From: Pholiota molesta
Lineage: Eukaryota; Basidiomycota; Agaricomycetes; Agaricales; Strophariaceae
DNA: 64,000 nt
Direction: 5' to 3'
NCBI GenBank assembly: GCA_014925825.1
Contig: JACGCK010000007.1
Location: 248,001 to 312,000, forward strand
The notes below the pieces were generated by a model. It was not told where the DNA came from, made no database searches, and worked only from the letters and a program-made list of their open reading frames with translations. A program made the translations under genes and the position numbers. This document shows positions 50,067 to 59,833 of this stretch, piece after piece; within the stretch, counting starts at the first letter, position 1; each line of letters begins with the position of its first letter.

Positions 50067-50705
50067 GAGCGTACTAGACGTTTGCGCCAGGACTACTCGA
50101 CAATAAAAAAAAGCGCAGACTCCGAGGGTGTGCGCACGTATTATTATCACATTTATATATCCAGTTTCTAGTCTGTGTTCAGTTACCATACTATATCCAT
50201 GTCATTGAATGAACAATGGTTGTTACCCATATTTATTTTGCAGCCGAATGGGTGTATAAGGATTGCATTTTCGTCCGGGCGCATGAGATACTTCATGGTC
50301 GTTGATGCCGATCGGTCCGAAGCCTGGTCAAAGAGTCGCAGTACTGAATTACCGATATATTGTTTGTTGTACAGGGTGAATTTTGAATATAGAAGCTAGT
50401 AACCACAAACTGTAGCTTCGAACATATAGTTTTCCAATGTAAAGACCGAAAGCAAAGAACGAAAACAATTATAGAAGACGTGTCAATGCGAAAGAACGAA
50501 GAGACAAGAACGAATGCGAGGAGGAACTGAATTTCTAGTATAATAAAAGTTAAGTATAAATACATTGCGGAATTGATATCCAGAAGGTATATTCCGGTGA
50601 AGGTATAGTATGCAACAAGCGCAAGGACGAGGAAGGAATCCGAAAAGAAAACAAACAGCAAACAAGAAAACAAAGGGGACGGCGTGCTCGGAGGGCCGAC
50701 GCGTA
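50067..50705. other. Intergenic between convergent genes
   Basis: AT-rich DNA between the dehydrogenase and the coiled-coil gene, ending on the latter's 3' flank. Nothing recognised. Confidence 0.45.
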
Positions 50706-53700
50706 TCACCAGCCGCTGGCTGCTCTATTCATAGTAGAGGCAACACTATCGACGTCGACGTCGTTAGCCCCCAGATCCAGCGACTCCATGTCGCCCAGAA
50801 GCAGCTCGTGCTCCGGGCGTAGGAAGAGGCTGCCGGGGCTCCCAGTCGCCATCGAGAAATTCGCGGTGGTGGGCGAGATGCTCGTCGTCGACGTGATCGA
50901 CTTGTTCGCGTAGTGGCCTGGGCCGGCGAAGTTGCGGTAGGTGATACTGGGGGTGATCTGGACAGCGAGCGCGAGTGGGCATGCGACTTGGACTGCGGCG
51001 TGGGGATGGGTTTGGAGGCGGAAGCGCTCTGGGAGGGGAAGGAGAAATGGAATTGGGAGTTGTCGTTGTTGCCGTCGCCTGCGTCGCCGCCGACGTTTTG
51101 GGTGCCGTCTTCGTGGAGGAGCATGGTCATGTTGGCAGGGGGACGGGGAATATGGAAGATGTATCGCTGAGGCGTCGTCTCAGGGATGGCGTCGTTGACG
51201 ATGATGGTTCGACACCGTTCGAGGGCCGAGCAGTATCAGGATCCGTTGTCAGCAGGTTGAAGTCGGGGTCATCATCGACACTATCATGGATGATGATAGT
51301 GTTGTTGAAACCTTCATCGTCCTCTTGTTGGTGTTGTTGCCGAAGAAATTGCGGCGTCGTATCCACCGCCAGGGGGCTACCATTCCCGGGTTTCACCATC
51401 GGCGTCCTCAACCCATTACTCGCACTGCCCTGACTCCAACTCGGCGTCAAACTGCTCGGCGCCCTCACCGCCCTGAGCTCCCTTTGAATCTCCGCATACT
51501 CCCGCCTCAGCCCAAGGCACTCGCCCTCCAACACCTCGCACGTCCGCCGCAGGTCCTCGTTCTCCCTCCCAACCTCCCCAAACCGATCCAGCCGCTCCCT
51601 CAGCTGCGCGTTCTCCTCGCGCAGCATCCGCACCGTGCGCTGCGAGTCCGACAGCGCGCTGAGGAGCGCGCCCATCTCCGTCCCGTGCCGCTCCCTGAGC
51701 TCGCGCAGCTCCTCGCGGTCGCGGTCGCGCCCGAGGTACCCGAACGACTCGGCGACGCTCGTCGGCGCGGTCGAGACCGACGACTTCGGCGTCTCGCGGC
51801 TGCTGCTCGACACCGTGAACGTCGGGCTCTCCATGAGGCCCGCCGCGTGCCCGTACGCGGACCCGCCATGCGCGCTCGCGCTGCCGCCGTACGCGGAGAA
51901 CGAGCCGCTGCCGCGCCGCCCGCTGCCCCCGGCCTCGGAGAAGGCCATGCGCGAGAGTGCGCGGCCCGGGGATGGGTTGTACTCGGACGCGCTGCGGATC
52001 GTGGCGAAGCGGTTCTGGGAGAGAAGGCTGCCGTTCCCGCCCGCGCTGTTGTTGTGCGTCCCGAGCGGAGACGGCGAGGGCACACCGCCGCCGCCGCCGA
52101 CGCTGCCGCTCCGGAACCGCCGGACCGGGTCTAGAATATCGCTCGCATCCCGCTCCCGCGCGTCCTTCTCGCGCTCGAAATCCATCAGGCCCGCCGCTCG
52201 GAACGCCTTCGCCGTCCGTGGGCCCAGCCACTCCATCCGCGGGCCCAGCGCCCCTCCACTGCTGCCCTCATGCTCGCCCTCGCCCCCGCCTCCGCGCATC
52301 CCTCTGCCGTTGACGCTCATACTGCTCCCAGGCCTCGCGACGCCGCCGCCCTCAGCCCCGAGCCTTCCCTTCGGGAAGCGGTCCTGCACGCTCATGCTGC
52401 GCTTCCGCGCGCGCGCCGAGGTGCCCGCCGCAGACCCGCCGGGCGCGTCCGTGACGCGAAGCGACGGCGTGCGCTGCATGTCCCGCTCGCGCTCGCGCAT
52501 GCGCGCGACGCTCCCCGGGCGGCTGCTCGTCTCGAACGAGGGCCGCGCGGAGTCGAACGAGCGGTACGACGGGTCCTCGAACGGCATCTCGGGCGACGGC
52601 GACGAGTCGACGTCCGTGGCGGAGTGCTGCGTGCCCGGGCGCTCGGGCGAGGTGGACGGGCGCGCGCTGAGGCGCGTCGCGAGGGGCTGCTGCGCCGGCC
52701 GCGCGCGTGAGTCAAAGGAATTGCCGCGGCGCATCTCGAGCGACGGCCGCCCGAGCCCGATTTCGGACATCATCATCGCGCTCGACATCGCCGGCCGGCG
52801 CGAGTCCAGCGACCCCCGGCCCAGCTGCGCTGGCGTGGAGAACGACGGCGACGACTGAGATAAGGAGGTGAGATCCGCGCTGCCGTCGGTCGATCGGTTG
52901 CCGCCCAGAATGACTTGACGCAGTGTGCGAGACGCGAGACGCGAGGAGCCGTTAGGCGGCGCATTAGAAGGTGTATTGGCCTCGGACCGCATCAGGCCTG
53001 AAAACATTTTCGACGTGCGCGAGCTTTCATTTGGCGAGTAGCCGGACGTGGAAGCGGAGGGGCTGAACGTTCGTACTGAACGCGGAATGTTCATTGATCG
53101 CCGTGCAGGCGTGGATGTGGTTGTAGAAGATAATCCGGGAGAGGGAGGTGATGTAGATGTAGGAGAATAATCGCCTCCATTGATGGCTATTGCTGGTGCT
53201 CGCGTTTGGGATGGTGTTGCTTTAGGCGTAGTTGTGGTGCTGAAAGAGGTTTTTGTTGGAGATGGAGTAGGTATGGAGAAGTGTGGGGATGAGGGTGAGG
53301 ATGGGTTGTGCGAAGAGCGCAACCGAGGCAAGAGCGATGACGCCTGGCGCGTCCGTGGAGGGCGAGAGGCCGATGCAGGCGACGAAGGAAATGTGGGTGT
53401 AGTGGGTGACGGCGTATGATAACCCGCCCGCGTAAGAGAATGCGACGACGCGTTTTTCGAGCCGGAGCCCGTATTCGGACTCAAAAGCGCAAGAAGGTCT
53501 GGGTCTACGGTTTCGAGGTTGAAGCTCGCGTCTGCAATATCCGGATGCTCGTCGCCGTCGATGATGACAGGCTCCAACCACTGCTTTGACTTTGTGGACG
53601 AGCCGCTCTTGCGCATGGCTTCGCGGACTTGGTCCGTCAAGTGGTCTGTTGGCAGCTCCAAGACCGATGTGTCGCCTTCGAATTCCGAATCCGACTTCCG

Positions 53701-54530
53701 ATGCCCCTTTGTTGCTGCTTTGCCCAGTGTGCTTTCTTCGCGCGGTTTTGAGATGAGGTCCGCATGGAGGAAATTGTGGTTTACGTGAGGTGGAGATGAA
53801 GAGTGCGACTCGCCAGATGGTGCATCAATTCCAAAGTAAGGGACATACTTTGACACCCCTGAGTTGTCAGCTTCGATGATGGTCGACAGCTCAACGGAAA
53901 GCGGTGGGCCAGGAGAAGGTGTCCGTAAAGGATATCCAAAACCTGTATGTCTGTTTAGTTGGAAGCATACTACGAAGCGCAAAGGGATCACATACCAGAC
54001 GCCCTCAAAGTGTCTGCTTGGAAAGAGTTTGAGGAACCTTCCCCGAAGTTCGGCTCCCTTGGGAGAGGCTTATCGAGTCTGGATAGCGATGCCGACCGTC
54101 GTATAGTCGTATCATCCGTCAGAGGAGTTCGCTTAATGGATATGACGGGCGTGGCGTCGTTGGATAGCGAGGTCTTGCGTTCGCGTTCTCTGTTCATAGA
54201 CCGCCTGACCGACCCAAAGCCGGAAAACGGGCTCCTGGACGTATTTGGCGAAGATGTGGAGGTCGGTGTGGCATTCTTGCCAGGTCCAAATGGTAAAAGG
54301 GAGCGTAGAGTGCGGAAGGAGGGTATTCCTGAGCCTGCAGGACTGGCTGAATTGGTTTGGTTGATGCTAGTCGAACCTGGGGAATAGCCAATTCCCTGGG
54401 GAATCTGGGTGCTCGAACTTCCCGCCACGCTGCTCGTAGACTGCCTACGAGAAGAGCTTCCAGAAGAAAAAACGCCCTTCTTGGTGTTCGGTGTCGTTGA
54501 TGGGGTAGGGGGCGTGAGTAGGGTGGCCAT
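50706..54530 (-). CDS. Large Ser/Pro-rich protein with C-terminal coiled coil
   Basis: Exon 1 is 54530-53996 and joins in phase to a long exon from 53942. The chain is mostly Ser, Pro, Thr and Arg and low in structure up to a heptad-rich coiled coil at about 51500-51750 ('LRELRERHGTEMGALLSALS', then 'LREENAQLRERLDRF' and 'DLRRTCEVLEGECLGLRREY'). Downstream the reading frame must change, because good coding sequence continues in another frame ('RYIFHIPRPPANMTMLLHED' near 51130) and in a third near 50706-50950 (ending 'GANDVDVDSVASTMNRAASG' then W and stop). Two more introns or a frameshift are needed and could not be placed with certainty. The family is not recognised; a cytoskeletal or polarity-scaffold role is only a guess from composition. 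Confidence 0.65.
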
Positions 54531-54927
54531 AGTGTTCGAAGAACCAGTTTAGTTAGACTCTGGAGGTGTAGTTTATGGGGAGACCAAAACCATGTTCGAG
54601 AAACGTTGGCCAAGGGGTCGAGAGCGTTGGCGTCGATGGCGGCCGTGTCCAAGGTTGGACTTCGCTGTGATGGCCCGTTGCACGAAAAGATCCCAGGAAC
54701 TTTTCGGACCCTTTCACATTACACACTAATCTAAAAATGGAAACGCAGGTGCTGGCCCTCTCGTGAAAGGCAACAGCAAATGCGGGGGAAATTGAAATGA
54801 AGGCGACCTTGATTTACGATTTATGTAAAATAGAAAATGAGATACTTGTAAGTAAAGTTGTGGAAAGTTGATAGCGGAACAGAAACGTGAAGTAATCAAA
54901 ATAACTTCAAGGCAATTTCGTGGTGTT
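54531..54927. other. Promoter side of the coiled-coil gene
   Basis: No coding sequence is seen. The region runs from the start codon of the coiled-coil gene to the foldback repeat. Confidence 0.4.
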
Positions 54928-55768
54928 TATGAAAGGCCTCAGCGGACAAAATTATTTCAACTTCAGAAAGCTAAGATTTTCGGCATTTCAACTTCAAAAC
55001 AGGTAATTTTTGCACTTCAAAGCCGGAAATTCTGCAATTCTACTTTTCACTCCAGCCTTTTAGATTTAATCAACTTGCACTTCGGCATTTCAGTTTCAAT
55101 TTCGGCATTTCAACTTTCACTTCGACATTTCAACTTTCACTTCGGCATTTCAACTTTCACTTCAACATTTCAACTTTCACTTCAGCATTTTTCTTTAATA
55201 ACATTCATTTAACATTTCAATATTTCTTGAGGTTTTTACCACTGGAAATTGATGGAGTGGGGGGACTGTCAGTGTGAAGTTCTCGTATGCGACCACCTGC
55301 CTGATCAAAGTTCCACCACGATGCCGGGCCCGGCATCAAAAACAGCTTGCACTCCCGCACCCCGTGCCACTGTGCTAGTTGTAGTATAGGCTGCTATACC
55401 CAATGATAACAAGGTGTATAATGCCCCAGGACATAGTAAATATTCTATCAGTGGGTCCCCCAATATGGCTAGGTACCTGCGTTGGCGCCGCCGCGTCACA
55501 GCACCTCCCATGCATGCCATCTCGGGTTTGAATCTCCGAATCAGCATCACTAAAGTGACATTGGCATTTTTTTAAGTGAATTTAAAAAACCTAAAGTGAA
55601 GTTGAGAATTTGAAGTGAAGTTGAGAATCTGAAGTGAAGTTGAGAATTTGAAATGAAATTTGGCAGCCTGAAATGAAATGATAACAATAAAATGTAATAG
55701 TGAGTTGTACTGGCAAGGCTGAAATAATTTTGTCTGCTGATGGCCCCGAAAGGTGTTCATAAAGAGGC
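54928..55768. mobile_element. Foldback-like repeat element (about 840 bp)
   Basis: The ends are imperfect inverted repeats. The left side near 54928-54960 contains cagcggacaaaattatttca and the right side near 55721-55768 contains the complement of cagcagacaaaattatttca, each next to a matching tttatga end. Inside, both arms carry short tandem subrepeats: tttcaactttcacttcggca-type units at about 55060-55190 and their complement-like gaagtgaagttgagaatttg units at about 55590-55660. The centre has a perfect 18-bp palindrome (55320-55337). This is the layout of foldback elements or long-stem MITEs. No target duplication could be fixed because the exact ends are uncertain. Confidence 0.5.
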
Positions 55769-56058
55769 CGGCTTTCCAAGTCAGTCTAATTTCGTGCGAC
55801 ACGCCTTCATCATCTTCCTTCATCGTCTCCATTGTCCTGACGGTGATAGTCCTTGAGCTTGAGTACTCAGTAGCGTTCACCTGGTGTTATAACTTCTTGG
55901 ATTATCACCTCGTCTCTTTCCCGGTTGTTCATTCACAATACTTCAAGCATCCTCAAACACGCTACACGGTTCGTTATTCAGAAAGCAATCTGAAAATATA
56001 GACGAACGTTCTAAAGCATTCGAACAGCATTTTAGCACTGAGAACAACATATCATAAG
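55769..56058 (+). promoter_or_regulatory. Upstream region of the first tandem small gene
   Basis: Only about the last 80 bases before ATG 56059 (from about 55975) match the upstream sequence of the other copies. The more distal conserved block found before copies 2-5 is missing or replaced by the foldback-element flank. Confidence 0.4.
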
Positions 56059-56442
56059 ATGGTGAACCATGTTGTCGGCCTGCTTCTCAGTACCAAGCAA
56101 ATGGTCGAACTCGGCACTTACGTTGCTGGAAAACCCTTGGATGACGACGAGAATGCCTTCAGCTATTGTCGCCGGGAAGTCAGAAGATTCCAGCATCGCT
56201 TCATAGCTCTCGACTACCCAAAGGGTTCGCAGAAACCCAAGCTGATGTTAGTCTTATGGGACCACGACTCGGAGACTGAGTTTAATCTGCAGAAAGCCAA
56301 GAGGTCCAAACTGACAATGACGGCGAGGGATTGGCTGAAGAATCGTGGCGTTTCGGACACGGAGAACCTCAAGTTTGTGGACACCGAAGATACCTGGATC
56401 GAACAGACTGTTCTACGTGGGGGAGCCTACCCGGTCCCGTAA
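56059..56442 (+). CDS. Tandem small protein, copy 1
   Basis: Intronless frame of 127 residues starting 'MVNHVVGLLLSTKQMVELGT'. The family core is 'AGKPL', a Cys before a basic 'EVRRFQHRFIALDYPKGS', then 'PKLMLVLWDHDSETEF', a lysine-rich 'KAKRSKLTMTARDWL', and a strongly conserved 'FVDTEDTW'. There is no signal peptide or membrane helix, so a small soluble intracellular protein is likely. I know of no named family with this pattern. The ATG sits in the conserved context taagATGGTGAAC or a close variant in all copies, which supports this start. It is closest to copy 5 (both end '(T)VLRGGAY(P/S)VP'). Confidence 0.8.
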   Translation: MVNHVVGLLLSTKQMVELGTYVAGKPLDDDENAFSYCRREVRRFQHRFIALDYPKGSQKPKLMLVLWDHDSETEFNLQKAKRSKLTMTARDWLKNRGVSDTENLKFVDTEDTWIEQTVLRGGAYPVP

Positions 56443-56655
56443 GGTACACTACTGATAGACTTCTCAACATAGTTCTGCGTATTTGTAGGTATCTTTTATA
56501 AAAAAGAAAGGAATGATTGTGGCATACAATAGGAGAGGTCAGGATTAAAAAATCAAACCGCGTTTCGGAAGCATGCTAAGAATCGGCTACTAACGGTCAT
56601 GACTCGAGCTCAACACAAGCGCAATTTTCACGTTTCAACCACGATGCCACTCTCA

Positions 56656-56844
56656 CTTCAACGTAATCGATATCTCTCCTTCTAAAAGGTTCATTTGGTC
56701 GTCGTTCCCATTTGTTGATTCGAGATATCAAACTTGCAAGCTTCAAGCACTATATACGGTATGTTGTCCTGCATTGTCTGAAAGTATATGAGCAGTCTAA
56801 AGCATTTGAACAGCATTTGAGCATCGACAACAACGTCCCCTAAG
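56656..56844 (+). promoter_or_regulatory. Conserved upstream block of the tandem small genes (copy 2 example)
   Basis: A block containing atcgatatctctcc, ggttcattt, gttgatt and gatatcaaa, then TATATA (56751-56756), then a conserved leader, precedes copy 2. Related blocks stand before copy 3 (about 57495), copy 4 (about 58286), copy 5 (about 59272), and alone at about 60078. TATATA recurs before copy 5 at 59356-59361. Confidence 0.6.
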
Positions 56845-57228
56845 ATGGTGAACCACGTTGTCGGCCTGCTTCTCAGTTACAAGCAAATGGTCGAATTCGG
56901 CACTTACCTTGCTGGAAAACCGTTGGCTCACGGAGACAATGCCTTCGGCTATTGTCGCAAGGAAGTCAGAAAATTCCAGCATCGCTTCATCGCCATCGAT
57001 TACCCAAAGGGTTCGCTGAAAGGCAAGCTCATGTTGGTGTTATGGGACCACGACTCGGAGGTCGAGTTCAACCTGGAGAAGGCCAAGACGTCCAAACTCA
57101 CAATGACGGCGAGGGATTGGCTGAAGCAGCGTGGCGTTTCGGACACGGAGAATCTCAAGTTTGTGGACACCGAAGATACCTGGATCGAACAAGGTGCTCT
57201 ACGCAGCCACGGGAAGTCTACCTCGTAA
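56845..57228 (+). CDS. Tandem small protein, copy 2
   Basis: Frame of 127 residues, 786 bp downstream of copy 1's start. It is of the copy 1/5 type ('SYKQMVEFGTYLAGKPL', 'LMLVLWDHDSEVEF', 'FVDTEDTWIEQ') but has its own C-terminal tail 'GALRSHGKSTS'. The frame is intact, and most differences from copy 1 are conservative replacements, as expected for a gene under some constraint. The TATATA upstream at 56751 puts a likely transcription start within 90 bases of the ATG. Confidence 0.8.
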   Translation: MVNHVVGLLLSYKQMVEFGTYLAGKPLAHGDNAFGYCRKEVRKFQHRFIAIDYPKGSLKGKLMLVLWDHDSEVEFNLEKAKTSKLTMTARDWLKQRGVSDTENLKFVDTEDTWIEQGALRSHGKSTS

Positions 57229-57688
57229 GGTACACAACTGATAGAATTCTCAACATAGTTCTCCGTACTTGTAGGTATATTTTATGAAAAAGAAAGGAAT
57301 GAGTGTTGCATACAGTACAAGAGGTCAGAATTAAAAAATCAAGCCGCATTTCTGATTCCTGAAGCGTGCTAGAAAGAAATCGGCTACTAACGCCATGAGG
57401 CCCTTGACTCAAGTTGAACACAAGCGCACCTTCCCTGGACTGGTTTAAGCGGTCTCTACCACGAACCACTCCAATGATTCTCATCCCAACGCAATCGATA
57501 TCTCTCCTTCAGCAGGTTCATTTCGTCGTTTTATCGGAGTGTTAGCTGTTCATTGAAATATCAAGCTCAAGCTCAGCCTTCGAGCCTTTTATTAATACGG
57601 TTTGTTTTTCTTCATATCTACAAATATTGATATGAGCAATAAGCGCTCTAACGCATTTGAACAGCAGTTCGGCATTGACTCTTCTAAG

Positions 57689-58063
57689 ATGGTGAACCAC
57701 GTTGCCGGCCTCCTTCTCAGCTGGAAACAAATGCGTGAACTTGGAACATTTATAGCCGGAAAACCCTTGGGCCGCGACAAAATGGAGGCCTATCCCTTGT
57801 GTTTACGGGAAGTCGAAAAGACAAACCATCGCTTGATAGTGTTCGACTACCCAGCGGGTTCGAAGAAATGCAAGCTTATGTTGGTTTTATTCGAACACAA
57901 TTCACAGAGGAAGTTTAGCAAGAAGAAGGCAAGGGACTTGCATCACACAGTGACAGCGAAGGAGTGGTTGAAGGCGCGTGGTGTGTCGGACACGGAGAAT
58001 CTCAAGTTTGTGGACACCGAAGATACCTGGACCGAAATTAGTGTACTGAGGTCTGGCTCGTAA
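57689..58063 (+). CDS. Tandem small protein, copy 3
   Basis: Frame of 124 residues from ATG 57689; the open frame extends upstream to ATG 57602, but alignment with the other copies makes 57689 the start. It is a second subtype: 'MVNHVAGLLLSWKQMRELGT', 'KKCKLMLVLFEHNSQRKF' with Phe-Glu-His in place of Trp-Asp-His, and 'HHTVTAKEWLKARGVSDTEN'. It keeps 'FVDTEDTW' and ends 'SVLRSGS'. Copies 3 and 4 are closest to each other. Confidence 0.75.
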   Translation: MVNHVAGLLLSWKQMRELGTFIAGKPLGRDKMEAYPLCLREVEKTNHRLIVFDYPAGSKKCKLMLVLFEHNSQRKFSKKKARDLHHTVTAKEWLKARGVSDTENLKFVDTEDTWTEISVLRSGS

Positions 58064-58465
58064 AGTGCACTATTGGTAGACTTTTTCTCATCTCAACATA
58101 GTTCTCCATACTTGTAAATTGTAAATATAGTCGCGGAGAAAGAAAGGAAGGGGTGCTCCAATTGCGGCGGTCAGAATCAAAAAATCTACTAAAACGCCAT
58201 GACTCAAGTTGAACACAAGCGCAATTTCCCAAGTCCCAAGCGGTTTCTACCACGACGCCACTAGCACTCTCACCCCAACGCAATTGATATCTCTCCACCG
58301 GAAGGCTCATTTCGTCGTCTTTCGTATCTATTGATTGAGATATCAAGCTTCAAAGCTTCAAACACCGTATACTGTATGTTGTTCTGCATTATTAGTCTGA
58401 AAGTATATATGAGCGTTCTAACGCATTTGAACAGCATTTGAGTATCGAGTACAACGTCTCCTAAG

Positions 58466-58813
58466 ATGGTGAACCATGTTGTCGGCCTCCTTCTCAGCTG
58501 GAAGCAAATGCGTGATTTTGGCACATTTGTCGCCGGAAAACCCTTGGGCAGCACCATTGAGGCCTTTCCCTATTGTACCGAGGAAGTCGAAAAGTTCCAC
58601 CATCGCTTCATAGGCATCGACTACCCAAAGGGTTCGAAGAAATGCAAGCTCATGTTGGTTTTATTCGAACACAGTTCAGAGAAGAAGTTCAACGTGAAGA
58701 AGGCAAAGAAATCACATCACACAATGACGGCGAGGGAATGGTTGAAGGCGCGTGGTGTTCCGGACACGGAGAAACTCAAGTTCGTGGACACCGAAGATAC
58801 CTTCGTTGGATGA
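58466..58813 (+). CDS. Tandem small protein, copy 4 (C-terminally shortened)
   Basis: Frame of 115 residues of the copy 3 subtype ('LSWKQMRDFGTFVAGKPLG', 'LMLVLFEHSSEKKF', 'HHTMTAREWLKARGVPDTEK'). It stops right after 'FVDTEDTFVG', about ten residues short of copy 3, because a small change after the gatacc of 'EDT' shifts the frame into an early TGA. The core is intact, so it may still be functional. Confidence 0.7.
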   Translation: MVNHVVGLLLSWKQMRDFGTFVAGKPLGSTIEAFPYCTEEVEKFHHRFIGIDYPKGSKKCKLMLVLFEHSSEKKFNVKKAKKSHHTMTAREWLKARGVPDTEKLKFVDTEDTFVG

Positions 58814-59090
58814 CTAGTTTATTGAAGATTAGCTTGTAGAGTACACTGTTGATGGACTTCTTCTCACTCCGTACTTGTAGATATACTTGTGGACAAAGAA
58901 CGGAATGAGCCCGGAGACATCACAATCAATTGCTATCATTGAACCAGTTTTACTTGAAATAGACAGACTATCAATGGAGAGGTCATCGTAGTACATAGTG
59001 GCCAGATGTGATGAATAGCTTCTGCGAATTACAGATGCCGTCCTCCCAGATTCATACCACACTACCGTTGGAAGCCATTGTCCGACGAGA

Positions 59091-59195
59091 GCGCATCAAG
59101 CCTGACAACATCCTCGACGTGCGCGAACTTTCATTTGGCGAGTGGCCGTGAGTGGAAACAGAAGGGCTAAACATGGTAGATTCACTGACCGCCGT
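59091..59195. pseudogene. Stray fragment of the coiled-coil gene inside the small-gene array
   Basis: About 105 bp match 52986-53105 of the coiled-coil gene in the same orientation, with shared runs such as cgacgtgcgcga and ctttcatttggcgagt. The copy has substitutions and small indels and no useful frame, so it is a dead duplicate. It lies in the extra 200 bp that make the spacing from copy 4 to copy 5 longer than the others. Confidence 0.8.
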
Positions 59196-59449
59196 TGAAC
59201 GTTGAGATTTGGATATGATTAAGTCTGTTAACAGTTAACCACGACATGCACTAGCACCCTCACCCCAACGCCATCGATATCTCTCCCTCGGAACGTTCAT
59301 CTCTTCATCTTTCCCATTCGTTGATTGACATATCAATCTTCCCAGCTTCAAACACTATATACGGTATGTTGTCCTGCATTGTCTGAAAGTATATGAACAT
59401 TCTAAAGCATTCGGACAGCATTTTATCACTGAGAACAACATATCCTAAG

Positions 59450-59833
59450 ATGGTGAACCACGTTGTCGGCCTGCTTCTCAATACCAAGGAAATGGTCGAA
59501 CTCGGCACTTACGTTGCTGGAAAACCCTTGGATGACGACGAAAATGCCTTCCACTATTGTTGCGAGGAAGTCAGAAAATACCAGCATCGCTTCATAGCCC
59601 TCGACTACCCGAAGGGTTCGAAGAACCCCAAGCTGATGTTGGTCTTATGGGACCATGACTCGGGGACCGAGTTTGACCTGGAGAAGGCCAAGAGGTCCAA
59701 ACTCACAAGGACGGCGAGGGATTGGCTGAAGAAACGTGGTGTTTCGAACACGGAGAGACTCATGTTTGTGGACACCGAAGATACCTGGATTGAACAGACT
59801 GTTCTACGCGGGGGGGCCTACTCGGTCCCGTAA
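59450..59833 (+). CDS. Tandem small protein, copy 5
   Basis: Frame of 127 residues from ATG 59450 (an upstream in-frame ATG at 59393 falls in the conserved leader and is not used in other copies). It is nearly the same as copy 1 ('AGKPLDDDENAF', 'HRFIALDYPKGSK', 'LMLVLWDHDSGTEF', 'TVLRGGAY') though three other copies lie between, which points to block duplication or gene conversion. Changes such as 'VSNTERLMFVDTEDTW' touch residues constant elsewhere. Confidence 0.8.
   Translation: MVNHVVGLLLNTKEMVELGTYVAGKPLDDDENAFHYCCEEVRKYQHRFIALDYPKGSKNPKLMLVLWDHDSGTEFDLEKAKRSKLTRTARDWLKKRGVSNTERLMFVDTEDTWIEQTVLRGGAYSVP

Noticed and set aside
51635..52858. 407-codon plus-strand frame opposite the coiled-coil gene
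   Set aside because: Antisense shadow of a Ser/Pro/Arg-rich exon with strong codon bias on the minus strand.
55460..55545. Possible tRNA-like box A and box B spacing in the foldback element
   Set aside because: A gggtttgaatc word resembles box B, but no acceptor, D or T stem can be folded, so no RNA gene or SINE is called.
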